This document shows positions 7,359 to 15,792 of a stretch of 64,000 nt of DNA, piece after piece (positions within the stretch are counted from its first letter, which is position 1; the number at the start of each line of letters is the position of its first letter). The stretch comes from an uncultured Bradyrhizobium sp. Its GTDB lineage: Bacteria; Pseudomonadota; Alphaproteobacteria; Rhizobiales; Xanthobacteraceae. Position numbers and translations under genes: made by a program. Under the pieces are notes generated by a model. That model was not told the origin of the DNA and ran no database searches. It saw only the letters and a program-made list of their open reading frames with translations. The DNA lies in NCBI RefSeq assembly GCF_947648125.1, contig NZ_CANSMR010000007.1, positions 248,001 through 312,000 of the forward strand, read 5' to 3'.

Positions 7359-9023
7359 TCAGGTCTTGCTGATGTCTACGTTTTTGGTCTCCGGCAGGAA
7401 GATCAGGCCGACCACCGCGGTAATGGCCGCGAAGATAATCGGATACCAGAGGCCGGCATAGATATCGCCGGTTGAGGCCACGATCGCGAACGCCGTCGCC
7501 GGCAACAACCCGCCGAACCAGCCGTTACCAATGTGATAGGGCAGCGACATCGAAGTGTAGCGGATCTTGGTCGGGAACAACTCGACCAGCATCGCGGCAA
7601 TCGGGCCGTACACCATGGTGACGAAGATCACCAGGATGAACAGCAAGCCGATCACGGCCGCGACCTGCGGGCGGAAGATGTCGAACGGATGCGACATCTT
7701 CACGATGCCGGCGTCGCCCGCCTTCGGATAGCCGGCGGCGGCCACAGCGGCGGTGATCGCCGCATTGCCGTCCTTGGCGTTGGCATAGGGGACGTCCTTG
7801 CCGTTGACGACGACCTTCACGCCGGAGCCGGCCGCGCCATACGTCGTCGAGTACTTGACCGACGATTGGGCGAGGAAGGCGCGGGCCGTGTCGCAGGGCG
7901 CGGTGAACACGCGGGTGCCGACCGGGTTGAACAGGTCGCCGCAGCCTGCGGGATCGGCAACCACCTCGACCTTGGCCGATTCGATCGCCTTCTCCAGCGC
8001 CGGGTTGGCGTTGGAAGAGATCATCTTGAAGATCGGAATGAAGGTCAGTGCCGCGATCGCGCAGCCTGCCAGGATGATCGGCTTGCGTCCGATCCGGTCG
8101 GACAGCGCACCGAACACGACGAAGAACCCGGTGCCAAACAGCAACGACCAGGCGATCAGAAGGTTCGCGGTGTAGCCGTCGACCTTGAGGATCGATTGCA
8201 GGAAGAACAGCGCGTAGAACTGGCCGGTGTACCACACCACGCCCTGACCCATGGTGCCGCCGAGCAGCGCCAGGAGGACGATCTTCGCGTTGCCCCAGTT
8301 GGCGAAGGCCTCCGTCAGCGGCGCCTTTGAACTCTTGCCCTCGTCCTTCATGCGCTGGAACACCGGCGATTCATTCAGCCGCAGCCGGATCCAGACCGAG
8401 ATGCCGAGCAGCAGCACCGACACCAGGAACGGAATCCGCCAGCCCCAGTCCGCGAAATCCTTCTCGCCGGTGATCGAACGGGTGAACAGGATCACCAGCA
8501 GCGACAGGAACAGGCCGAGCGTTGCCGTGGTCTGGATGAACGAGGTGTAATAGCCGCGCCTGCCGTTTGGCGCGTGCTCGGCGACGTAGGTCGCAGCACC
8601 GCCATACTCACCGCCGAGCGCGAGGCCCTGCAGGAGGCGCAGCGAAATCAGGATGATCGGCGCCGCGAGGCCGATGGTCTTGGCGCTGGGCAACAGGCCG
8701 ACGATGAAGGTCGACAGGCCCATGATCAGGATGGTGACGAGGAAGGTGTATTTGCGGCCGACGATGTCGCCGACCCGGCCGAACACGATGGCGCCGAACG
8801 GACGCACCAGGAAGCCTGCGGCGAAGGCCAGCAACGCGAAGATGTCGCGGGTTGCCGGGGGGTAGTCGGAGAAGAACTGCGCGCCGATGATGCCGGCCAG
8901 TGAACCGTAGAGATAGAAATCGTACCACTCGAACACGGTGCCGAGCGACGACGCCAGGATGACGAAACGCTCATCCTTCGTCATGCCGGCGGGCCGCGCC
9001 GAAGTTGCAGTCATTGTGGACAT
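7359..9023 (-). CDS. MFS transporter, metabolite:H+ symporter (MHS) type, with large inserted loop
   Basis: A 554-residue twelve-helix major facilitator. The N-terminal FEWYDFYLYG and GRVGDIVGRK (residues 82-91, motif A) and the GLALGGEYGGAATYVAEHAP segment mark the MHS branch, whose members import carboxylates, proline/betaine or alpha-ketoglutarate with protons. An insertion of about 115 residues (roughly 335-450, with Cys361 and Cys377) lies where a short loop between two late helices is usual; by topology it should face the periplasm. It is divergent from the response regulator at 9339, which suggests regulation by that protein. The start could also be Met4 or Met14. Confidence 0.9.
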   Translation of the reverse strand: MSTMTATSARPAGMTKDERFVILASSLGTVFEWYDFYLYGSLAGIIGAQFFSDYPPATRDIFALLAFAAGFLVRPFGAIVFGRVGDIVGRKYTFLVTILIMGLSTFIVGLLPSAKTIGLAAPIILISLRLLQGLALGGEYGGAATYVAEHAPNGRRGYYTSFIQTTATLGLFLSLLVILFTRSITGEKDFADWGWRIPFLVSVLLLGISVWIRLRLNESPVFQRMKDEGKSSKAPLTEAFANWGNAKIVLLALLGGTMGQGVVWYTGQFYALFFLQSILKVDGYTANLLIAWSLLFGTGFFVVFGALSDRIGRKPIILAGCAIAALTFIPIFKMISSNANPALEKAIESAKVEVVADPAGCGDLFNPVGTRVFTAPCDTARAFLAQSSVKYSTTYGAAGSGVKVVVNGKDVPYANAKDGNAAITAAVAAAGYPKAGDAGIVKMSHPFDIFRPQVAAVIGLLFILVIFVTMVYGPIAAMLVELFPTKIRYTSMSLPYHIGNGWFGGLLPATAFAIVASTGDIYAGLWYPIIFAAITAVVGLIFLPETKNVDISKT

Positions 9024-9338
9024 CTGGATTGCTCCCCCCGAATTATTGCTGCCATGCTCGCCCCCGGCTGGCGGGTCAGACCCGAATGGGCCTTAGGCTT
9101 AAGTCGAGGGTAACATCGCAGTGAAACCCGCCCCAATAAGACTTTTGGCTTTTGCACGCTTGAACTTATCTTGAGAGGTGAGTGCCGGATCGAACGTCCC
9201 CGCGTGCGTCTATTGCGGCGCACAAGCTCGGCGGGTTAACTGCGTTGGCATCTGGTATTATCAAGGGCTTGCGTGATACTGCCGCGCGGGCGACAACCGA
9301 ACGGCGCGGGCTTCCCAAAGCCCGCTTGTGGGACTGAG
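9024..9338. promoter_or_regulatory. Divergent promoter region between MHS transporter and response regulator
   Basis: This 315-bp stretch holds no gene. It must contain both divergent promoters. The one clear structure is a perfect 8-bp hairpin, GCGGGCTT with AAGCCCGC around a 4-nt loop (9306-9325), ending 13 bases before the response regulator start codon, where it could affect ribosome access. No certain sigma-factor hexamers or operator palindromes were found. Confidence 0.45.
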
Positions 9339-10013
9339 ATGACTGCTGCCGCCAATACTCATCTTGTCATCGCCGACGACCATCCGCTGTTCCGCGATGC
9401 GTTGCGTCAGGCGGTGTCCAGCGTCGTGAGTTCGGCCACGATCAGCGAGGCCGGATCTTTCGAGGATCTGACCGCGCTGTTGGAACGGGACTCCGAAGTC
9501 GACCTGATCCTGCTCGATTTGAGCATGCCGGGGATCAGCGGATTCTCCGGCCTGATCTATCTGCGGGCGCAATATCCGGCGATTCCGGTGGTCATCGTGT
9601 CCGCCAGTGACGATGCCGGAACCATCCGCCGCTCACTCGATTTCGGCGCCTCCGGTTTCATCCCCAAGCGCTTCGGCGTCGAGACCTTGCGTGACGCCAT
9701 CATGAAGGTGATGGAGGGCGACGTCTGGGTTCCGCCGGACACCGATCTGTCGGCGGCCGGCGATCCCGACATGACGCGGCTGCGCGACCGTCTGGTGACG
9801 CTGACCCCGCAGCAGGTACGGGTGCTGATGATGCTGTCCGAGGGACTGCTCAACAAGCAGATCGCCTACGAGCTCGGCGTCTCCGAAGCGACTATCAAGG
9901 CCCATGTCTCGGCCATCCTGCAGAAGCTCGGCGTCGAAAGCCGGACCCAGGCCGTGATCGCCGCCGCGAAGATCGCCGGCGGCCAGTGGCGCCAGGGCAC
10001 GCCGTCGAGCTGA
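9339..10013 (+). CDS. NarL/LuxR-type response regulator (CrbR/ErdR-like)
   Basis: A 224-residue two-domain regulator. The receiver has the acidic pair Asp13-Asp14, phospho-acceptor Asp60 (LILLDLSMPG), the Ser/Thr switch at VSAS and Lys110 (FIPK). The C-terminal LuxR helix-turn-helix covers about residues 155-215 (LTPQQVRVLMMLSEGLLNKQIAYELGVSEATIKAHVSAIL). The start at 9339 gives the standard N-terminus. No kinase is adjacent, but the symporter-domain hybrid kinase at 12169-15678 is the expected partner: CrbS/CrbR and MxtR/ErdR pair such a kinase with such a regulator to control acetyl-CoA synthetase and acetate growth. Domain call is firm; the pairing is an inference. Confidence 0.9.
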   Translation: MTAAANTHLVIADDHPLFRDALRQAVSSVVSSATISEAGSFEDLTALLERDSEVDLILLDLSMPGISGFSGLIYLRAQYPAIPVVIVSASDDAGTIRRSLDFGASGFIPKRFGVETLRDAIMKVMEGDVWVPPDTDLSAAGDPDMTRLRDRLVTLTPQQVRVLMMLSEGLLNKQIAYELGVSEATIKAHVSAILQKLGVESRTQAVIAAAKIAGGQWRQGTPSS

Positions 10014-10014
10014 C

Positions 10015-10650
10015 CTACGCGGCCGGCATCACCCGGTACGCGCAGCGCCGCGCACCGGCAAGGATGTGATCGACGCGATCGACCACGACATCGCTGCCCA
10101 GCACGGCGCGAAACACCGCAAGTTCGGAGCGGCAGAGGCCCTGACAGGCTGCCGCCGCCGCGCAGATCGGGCAGTGGTTCTCGATCAGCAGGAAGCCGCC
10201 GGCGTCCTTGACCACGCTCGCCATATAGCCTTCCCGGCTCCGGATCCGGGCGAGCGCCGTGAGCCGCTGTCGGAGTGAGCCCTCGGTTCCGACCGCTTTC
10301 CGATAGTCGGCGATGCCGGCGCGTTCGCGGTGCGCGATCAGCGTCTCCAGGCCGCGCTCGCCAAACACCTCATGCATCGACCGCAGCAGATCCAGCGTGA
10401 GGTCGGAATGACGGTCAGGGAAGCGCGCGTGGCCCGGCGCCGTCAGACGCCAATACTTCCGCGGCCGCCCGCGTCCCTCGCGCTCATCGCCGCTTTCGAC
10501 GAGGCCCGCCGCTTCGAGCTTGAGCAGATGCTGGCGCGCGCCGGCAGGCGTCATGTCGAGGCGCGCGCCGATGCCGGCAGCCGTCTGCGGGCCGCGCGTC
10601 TTCAGTTCGAACAGGATGCGATCCTGGCTGCGCGTGTCGTCTTGACTCAT
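10015..10650 (-). CDS. SufR-like winged-helix regulator with cysteine cluster
   Basis: A 211-residue regulator with an N-terminal winged helix (TAAGIGARLDMTPAGARQHLLKLEAAGLV, about residues 22-51, then the RGRPRKYWRLT wing) and a C-terminal domain with Cys160, Cys163, Cys169, Cys173 and Cys203. The ENHCPIC...C...C...RRCAYRV pattern is that of SufR-type proteins, where three or four cysteines hold an Fe-S cluster that sets DNA binding. A redox or iron-sulfur sensing role is therefore likely. It is divergent from a drug-type MFS pump, with a 9-bp inverted repeat between them, so local repression of the pump and itself is the simplest reading. Confidence 0.85.
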   Translation of the reverse strand: MSQDDTRSQDRILFELKTRGPQTAAGIGARLDMTPAGARQHLLKLEAAGLVESGDEREGRGRPRKYWRLTAPGHARFPDRHSDLTLDLLRSMHEVFGERGLETLIAHRERAGIADYRKAVGTEGSLRQRLTALARIRSREGYMASVVKDAGGFLLIENHCPICAAAAACQGLCRSELAVFRAVLGSDVVVDRVDHILAGARRCAYRVMPAA

Positions 10651-10655
10651 TGACC

Positions 10656-10685
10656 TATTTTAGAAACAAGATGCTATCTAAAATA
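10656..10685. promoter_or_regulatory. Candidate operator for the SufR-like regulator
   Basis: A perfect 9-bp inverted repeat, TATTTTAGA (10656-10664) and TCTAAAATA (10677-10685), separated by 12 bases so that the arms are 21 bp, two helical turns, apart. It begins 6 bases upstream of the regulator start codon and 60 bases before the MFS start. A possible -35 element, TTGACC (10650-10655), abuts the left arm and the right arm overlaps the expected -10 zone, so binding would block transcription. It is AT-rich against a GC-rich background. Confidence 0.72.
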
Positions 10686-10744
10686 ACCGGAAATCGCCGC
10701 CGCGTGCAACTGCCTTGGCGCCAGTCCGGAAGGAGAACTCCGAC

Positions 10745-12151
10745 ATGGAGCAACAAGACGTCCGCGCGGGGTGGCGATCCCTCCTCAAGCGCGAATGGAT
10801 CCCGACGCTGGCCATCCTGCTCGGCGGTGTGCTGCTGCAATCCATGAACGTGCTGATGCTGACGACGGTGCTGCCGTCGATCGTCGGCGAACTCGGCGGC
10901 GTCGCCATGCTGAGCTGGCCGACCACCGCCTATCTGGCGTCCTCGATCGTCGCGGCGAGTTGCGTCGGCGTGCTCTCCACCGCGCTCGGCGCCCGGCAGG
11001 TCTACTGCGTGGGCGTTGCGATCTTCGGCGTCGGCGCCGTGCTGTGTTCGCTGGCCCCCGCGATGGGCTGGATCGTGGCCGGCCGGCTGATCCAGGGATT
11101 CGGCGGCGGCCTGGAGGCTGCTGTCGCCTATGTGCTGGTGCGCGGTACGTTTCCGGAGCGCATGTGGTCGCGAACGATCGCGCTGATGTCGACGAGCTGG
11201 AGCATGTCGGTGCTGATCGGTCCGCTGGTCGGCGGGATGTTCGCGCATTTCGCCAGCTGGCGCGGCGCCTTTGTCGCCAGCGCCGCAACCGCCGTCGTGC
11301 TGGCGATCGCTGCCTTCTTCGTGCTGTCGCCGGTCACGGCGGCGCAGCGCGCATCGTCGGCACGCGTGCCGCTCGGCCGTGTCGCGCTGATCTGCCTTGC
11401 CATCGCCGCGACGTCGGCGACCTCCGCCGCTGGGTCGTCCTTGCTGAAGCTCGGCCTGATCGTCACGGCGATCGTCTCGTTTGTCGCGATGCTGCGGCTC
11501 GATCGTCTGGCGTCGCCCCGGCTGCTGCCCAGCGACGCGTTCTCCTGGCGAACCGGCACCGGCGTCGGGCTGTGGCTCGCGCTGCTGCTCTGCATCACTT
11601 TCAGTCCGCTGCAAATCTACGTGCCGATGTTCCTGCAGCAGCTGCATGGCTTCGATCCGCTTTCGGCCGGATTCACCGTCGCCTGCGCTTCGCTGGGCTG
11701 GAGCGCCGCCTCGCTGCTGACGGCCGGCGTGTCGGCCCGCCGGGCGGACCGCCTGATGCTGATCGGCCCTGCAATCATGGCAGCTAGCCTTGCCGCGATC
11801 GGGCTGCTCGGTCCGGACGGCGCGGCGTCGATCATCCTGCTGGTCATGGCGATCGCGATGCTGGGAGCCGGTATCGGCCAGTGCTGGCCGCTCGTCGCTC
11901 ATCGCATCATGGACAGCGCCAAGGCTGGCGACGAAGTGGTCGCGGCCTCGTCGGTGCCGACCATCCAGCAGATGGGCTTTGCGTTCGGTGCGGCGATCGC
12001 AGGCCTGATCGCGAATGCCAGCGGCCTGTCGGCTGCGATCGCGGACGCCACGATGGCGCGCGCCGCCTTCTGGGTGCCGGCGAGTTTCGTGGTGCCGGCC
12101 ATGCTCGCCGTTGCCGCCGGGCTCCGCCTGCGGGCGCTGCGCAGGCCGTAA
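10745..12151 (+). CDS. MFS transporter, drug-efflux (DHA2/EmrB) type
   Basis: A 468-residue polytopic protein of the 14-helix drug:H+ antiporter branch. Signals include MLTTVLPSIVGELGG in the first helix region and GRLIQGFGGGLEAAVAYVLVRGTFPE (motif C region, about residues 118-143). Such pumps export toxic hydrophobic compounds in exchange for protons. The start at 10745 has AGGAGA nine bases upstream; an in-frame codon at 10715 has no such site. It is divergent from the SufR-like regulator and presumably controlled through the 10656-10685 operator. It is convergent with the hybrid kinase, with only 17 bases between stops. Confidence 0.88.
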   Translation: MEQQDVRAGWRSLLKREWIPTLAILLGGVLLQSMNVLMLTTVLPSIVGELGGVAMLSWPTTAYLASSIVAASCVGVLSTALGARQVYCVGVAIFGVGAVLCSLAPAMGWIVAGRLIQGFGGGLEAAVAYVLVRGTFPERMWSRTIALMSTSWSMSVLIGPLVGGMFAHFASWRGAFVASAATAVVLAIAAFFVLSPVTAAQRASSARVPLGRVALICLAIAATSATSAAGSSLLKLGLIVTAIVSFVAMLRLDRLASPRLLPSDAFSWRTGTGVGLWLALLLCITFSPLQIYVPMFLQQLHGFDPLSAGFTVACASLGWSAASLLTAGVSARRADRLMLIGPAIMAASLAAIGLLGPDGAASIILLVMAIAMLGAGIGQCWPLVAHRIMDSAKAGDEVVAASSVPTIQQMGFAFGAAIAGLIANASGLSAAIADATMARAAFWVPASFVVPAMLAVAAGLRLRALRRP

Positions 12152-12168
12152 GCCGGCCCGTCGTAAGG

Positions 12169-15100
12169 CTACTCCGCCGCCACCATCTGCTGGGTGCGCC
12201 ATTGTCCGAGCAGCGCGCGCAGCGAGGCCGGCTTGACCGGCTTGTTCAGCACCGCGATGTTTTCCTCGCGTGCGGCCAAGCGCACCGCGGGGCTGCGGTC
12301 GGCGGTGATCAGGATCGCCGGAATGCCGTCGCCGAAGCGGCGGCGGATCTCGCGGATCGCGGCGACGCCGTTGCCGCGATCGAGATGATAGTCGACCAGC
12401 ACGCCGGTGACGCGGCCGCCGGCAGCCTCGATCGCGCTGATCGCGCCGTCGGCATCGAGCACCGCGATCACCTCGGCGTCCCACGCCGTCAGCAGCGTCT
12501 TCATGCCGTCGAGAATGGCGGGATCGTTCTCGATGCAGACGATCAGCGAGCCGCTCATCGGCGTCTTCGACAGCGGCGTGGCGGTAGTGACGGCCGCGGT
12601 ATGGTTGACGGCGGTGGCGACCGGCACGGTGACCGAGAACGCCGAGCCGCCGCTCACATTGGCCGAAATCGCGATGCGATGGTTGAGCACGCGCGCCAGC
12701 CGCTCGACGATCGATAGTCCAAGGCCGAGGCCGCGGGCGATCCGGGCGCCCTGCTCGAGGCGATGGAATTCCTTGAAGATCTCGCCGCGCTTCTGCACGG
12801 GAATGCCGACGCCGGTGTCGAAGATGCTGATCTGGAGCGTGTCGCCGCGGCGGCGGCAGCCGATCAGCACGCGGCCGCGCGGGGTATATTTGATCGCGTT
12901 GGAGATGAAGTTCTGCAGCAGCCGGCGCAGCAGCGAGCGGTCGGATTCGACCGGCAGCGAGCAGGCCACGAAGCGCAGATCGAGGCCCTTGTCGCGGGCG
13001 ATCGGCATGAACTCGATCTCCAGCGAGCGCATCAGATCGGCCATTCGGAAGCTCGTGATCGCCGGCGTCATGGCGCCGGCATCGAGCCTCGAGATGTCGA
13101 GCAGCGCGCCCAGGATGTCCTCGATCGCCTCGAGCGAGTCGTCGATGTTCTCGACCAGTCGAGAATCTTCGCCGCCGTTCTGGCGTTCGACGAGACTCGT
13201 GACATAGAGGCGCGCCGCATTGAGCGGCTGCAGGATGTCGTGGCTGGCCGCCGCGAGGAAGCGCGTCTTGGAGGCGTTGGCGTCCTCCGCGATGCCCTTG
13301 GCGAGCGCGAGCTCCGAGTTCAGCCGCGTCAGCTCCTCGGTGCGGTCGCGGACACGCTTTTCCAGGGTCGCGTTGGCGCGCTCCAGCGCCTCCGCGGCCT
13401 CGAAGCTCGGCGTGACGTCGGAGAAGGTGATGACGAGCCCGCCACCCGGCATGCGGTTGGCGCGGACCTCGATCACCAGATGGCGATCGGTGAAGCGCTC
13501 CAGATAGGGCTCGCCCTCGGTGGTGTAGGCGCGCAGCCGCAGTTGCAGCAGGTTGTCGCTGTCGCCGGCCGGCGGCGGACTGATCGCGCCCATGAATTCG
13601 AGGATCTCGGGCAGGGGTATGCCGAGCTGTACCAGATGCGGCGGCAGCGCGAGCAATTCGGAGAACTGGCGGTTGGAGCAGATCAGCTGCAGATCGGCGT
13701 CGAACACCGCGATGCCCTGGCGCACGTGATTGAGCGCGGTCTGCAATATCTCGCGGTTGAAATGCAGCGCGGCGTGCGAGTCGTCGAGCAGCTTCAGCGC
13801 GGCCTTGGCGGACACCGTCCGCCGCTGCAGCAGCAGCGACATCACGAGGCGCGAGGACGCCGCCCCGATCGAGGAGGCGATCAGCCGCTCGGCGTGCTGC
13901 AGCAGCTCGAAATCCGCCGGCGCTGATGCCAGCAGCACGACGTTGCGGTCGACGGCGAACGAGGCGAACGCCTCGCGGGTGCGGTCGGGGCCGAGATATT
14001 GCGTCACCGTGCTCTCGATGTCCTGCACCGTCACCGTGGTGCGCCAGCGCCGGAAGCTCGGCGCGATCGGGGCCAGTGCGTTGGGCACGAACACGTCGGC
14101 TTGCAACAGCTCGATCGAGGACGGCGCACGCGCCAATGAGAACACGACGTAGGTGACGATGTTGAGCGCGAGGCTCCACAGCACGCCGTGCAGCAGCGGC
14201 GGCAGGTCGGCGCCGAACAGCGCCTGCGGCCGCAGCGCCTCGAGCCCGAACGGCCCGTGCTGCAGCAGCATCAGGCCGGTGGTCGAGTTTTCCAGGAAGC
14301 TCGGGATGAACAGCGTGTAGAGCCACGTCGCGAAGCCGACCAGCATGCCCGCCATGGCGCCGCGTGCGGTGGCGCGCCGCCAGAACAGCCCGCCGAAAAA
14401 CGCCGGCGCGAGCTGGGTGATCGCGGCAAAGGACAATAGGCCGATCGCGACCAGCTGGGTGTTGCCGAGCGCGCGATAGTAGAAATACGCCATCACCATG
14501 ATGGCGAAGATCGAGAAGCGACGTGCCTTCAGGAGGAAATCGCCAAAGTCTTTCTGGCCGGCGCGGGCGTCATCGCTGCGCGGCAGCACCAGCGGCAGCA
14601 CGATGTCGTTGGAGACCATGATCGACAGCGCGACGCATTCGACGATCACCATCGCGGTCGCCGCCGACAGCCCGCCGACGAAGACCGCAAGGCTGAGCAG
14701 CTGCGAATTGCCCTCGATCGGCAGCGCCAGCACGAACATGTCGGCATCGACAGCGCCGAATGGGAAGATGACGAGGCCCGCGATCGCAATCGGAGTCACG
14801 AACACGTTGATGGCGACGAGGTAGAGCGGGAACAGCCAGCGCGCCCGGGTGACTTCGGCGGGCGTCGAATTCTCGACCACGCTGACATGGAACTGGCGTG
14901 GCAGCAGCATGACCGCGCAGAACGACAGCAGCGTCATGATCAGGAAATTGCCGATCGACGGCACATATTCGATCGCGCGTACCGCCTCCGGCGTCTTCAG
15001 GGCGCGCTCGTAGAGCTCGACCGGGGAGAACATCCAGAAGGTGACGAAGGCGCCGGCGGCGATGAAGGCGACCAGCTTGACGATGGACTCGGCGGCGATC

Positions 15101-15678
15101 GCCAGGATCAGCCCGTGCTGGTGCTCGGTCGCGTCGGTGTGACGGGTGCCGAACAGCACCGCGAACACCGCCATCGCCAGCGTCACCATCAGCGCGATGT
15201 CGCCCATGATCGGGATTTTCGAGAACGCCTGATCCTCGCTCAGGATGGTTTCCAGCGATGAGGCCATCGCCTTGAGCTGCAGCGCGATGTAGGGCACCGA
15301 GCCGATGATCGCGATCAGCGCCACGGTGGCCGCGACCGCCTGGCTCTTGCCGTAGCGCGCGGCGATGAAGTCGGCGATCGAGGTGATGTTCTGCGACTTG
15401 GCGAGCGCGATGACGCGACGGAGCAGCGGGGTGCACAGCCCGATCATCACGATCGGGCCGACATAGATCGCCAGGAAGTCGACGCTGGTGCGGGTGGCGA
15501 AGCCGACCGAACCGAAGAAGGTCCAGGAGGTGCAGTAGATTGCCAGCGACAGCGGATAGATCCACTGGCTGGCACGGCCGCGCGCGCCCGCCGACATCCG
15601 GTCGCCGCGGCTGGCAATGAAGAACAACAATCCGATGTAGGCAAACGCCGTGGCGATAACGCCCCAGTCGTGCAGCAT
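12169..15678 (-). CDS. Sodium/solute symporter-domain hybrid sensor histidine kinase (CrbS/MxtR-like)
   Basis: A 1169-residue membrane kinase. Residues 1 to about 490 form a sodium:solute symporter (PutP-like) domain with many membrane helices. A PAS domain follows (about 655-770, FDADLQLICSNRQFSELL), then a coiled segment, the dimerisation/phosphorylation helix with His near 812 (AASHDILQPLNAARLY), an ATPase domain (N-box NFISNAIKYTPRG, then GVGIP and GLGLGLSIV) and a C-terminal receiver with Asp near 1095 (VLVDYHLDRGNG). CrbS of Vibrio and MxtR of Pseudomonas share this design and act in the acetate switch. The NarL-type regulator at 9339-10013 is the likely partner. The acs target gene is not in the window. 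Confidence 0.93.
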   Translation of the reverse strand: MLHDWGVIATAFAYIGLLFFIASRGDRMSAGARGRASQWIYPLSLAIYCTSWTFFGSVGFATRTSVDFLAIYVGPIVMIGLCTPLLRRVIALAKSQNITSIADFIAARYGKSQAVAATVALIAIIGSVPYIALQLKAMASSLETILSEDQAFSKIPIMGDIALMVTLAMAVFAVLFGTRHTDATEHQHGLILAIAAESIVKLVAFIAAGAFVTFWMFSPVELYERALKTPEAVRAIEYVPSIGNFLIMTLLSFCAVMLLPRQFHVSVVENSTPAEVTRARWLFPLYLVAINVFVTPIAIAGLVIFPFGAVDADMFVLALPIEGNSQLLSLAVFVGGLSAATAMVIVECVALSIMVSNDIVLPLVLPRSDDARAGQKDFGDFLLKARRFSIFAIMVMAYFYYRALGNTQLVAIGLLSFAAITQLAPAFFGGLFWRRATARGAMAGMLVGFATWLYTLFIPSFLENSTTGLMLLQHGPFGLEALRPQALFGADLPPLLHGVLWSLALNIVTYVVFSLARAPSSIELLQADVFVPNALAPIAPSFRRWRTTVTVQDIESTVTQYLGPDRTREAFASFAVDRNVVLLASAPADFELLQHAERLIASSIGAASSRLVMSLLLQRRTVSAKAALKLLDDSHAALHFNREILQTALNHVRQGIAVFDADLQLICSNRQFSELLALPPHLVQLGIPLPEILEFMGAISPPPAGDSDNLLQLRLRAYTTEGEPYLERFTDRHLVIEVRANRMPGGGLVITFSDVTPSFEAAEALERANATLEKRVRDRTEELTRLNSELALAKGIAEDANASKTRFLAAASHDILQPLNAARLYVTSLVERQNGGEDSRLVENIDDSLEAIEDILGALLDISRLDAGAMTPAITSFRMADLMRSLEIEFMPIARDKGLDLRFVACSLPVESDRSLLRRLLQNFISNAIKYTPRGRVLIGCRRRGDTLQISIFDTGVGIPVQKRGEIFKEFHRLEQGARIARGLGLGLSIVERLARVLNHRIAISANVSGGSAFSVTVPVATAVNHTAAVTTATPLSKTPMSGSLIVCIENDPAILDGMKTLLTAWDAEVIAVLDADGAISAIEAAGGRVTGVLVDYHLDRGNGVAAIREIRRRFGDGIPAILITADRSPAVRLAAREENIAVLNKPVKPASLRALLGQWRTQQMVAAE

Positions 15679-15737
15679 CGCTGCTCATCTCCTGTCCCCG
15701 CCGCTGGGAGGGCCGGGTGTCAGGATTATAGCGCAAA

Positions 15738-15766
15738 GGGCCGGCCGCGCGATGCACGGCCGGCCC
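15738..15766 (-). terminator. Terminator hairpin downstream of hemA
   Basis: A perfect 10-bp stem, GGGCCGGCCG with CGGCCGGCCC, around a 9-nt loop, followed on the minus strand by TTTGCGC. It lies 27 bases past the hemA stop and before the start of the kinase gene at 15678. Confidence 0.75.
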
Positions 15767-15792
15767 AAATTCGGGGTTGGAAACGGATAGGG

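Noticed and set aside
10655-14326. A very long open frame (over 1200 codons) on the minus strand across the MFS pump and kinase genes
   Set aside because: Its product is Arg/His/Ala/Gln-rich low-complexity sequence typical of antisense frames in GC-rich DNA, and it covers two well-supported genes.
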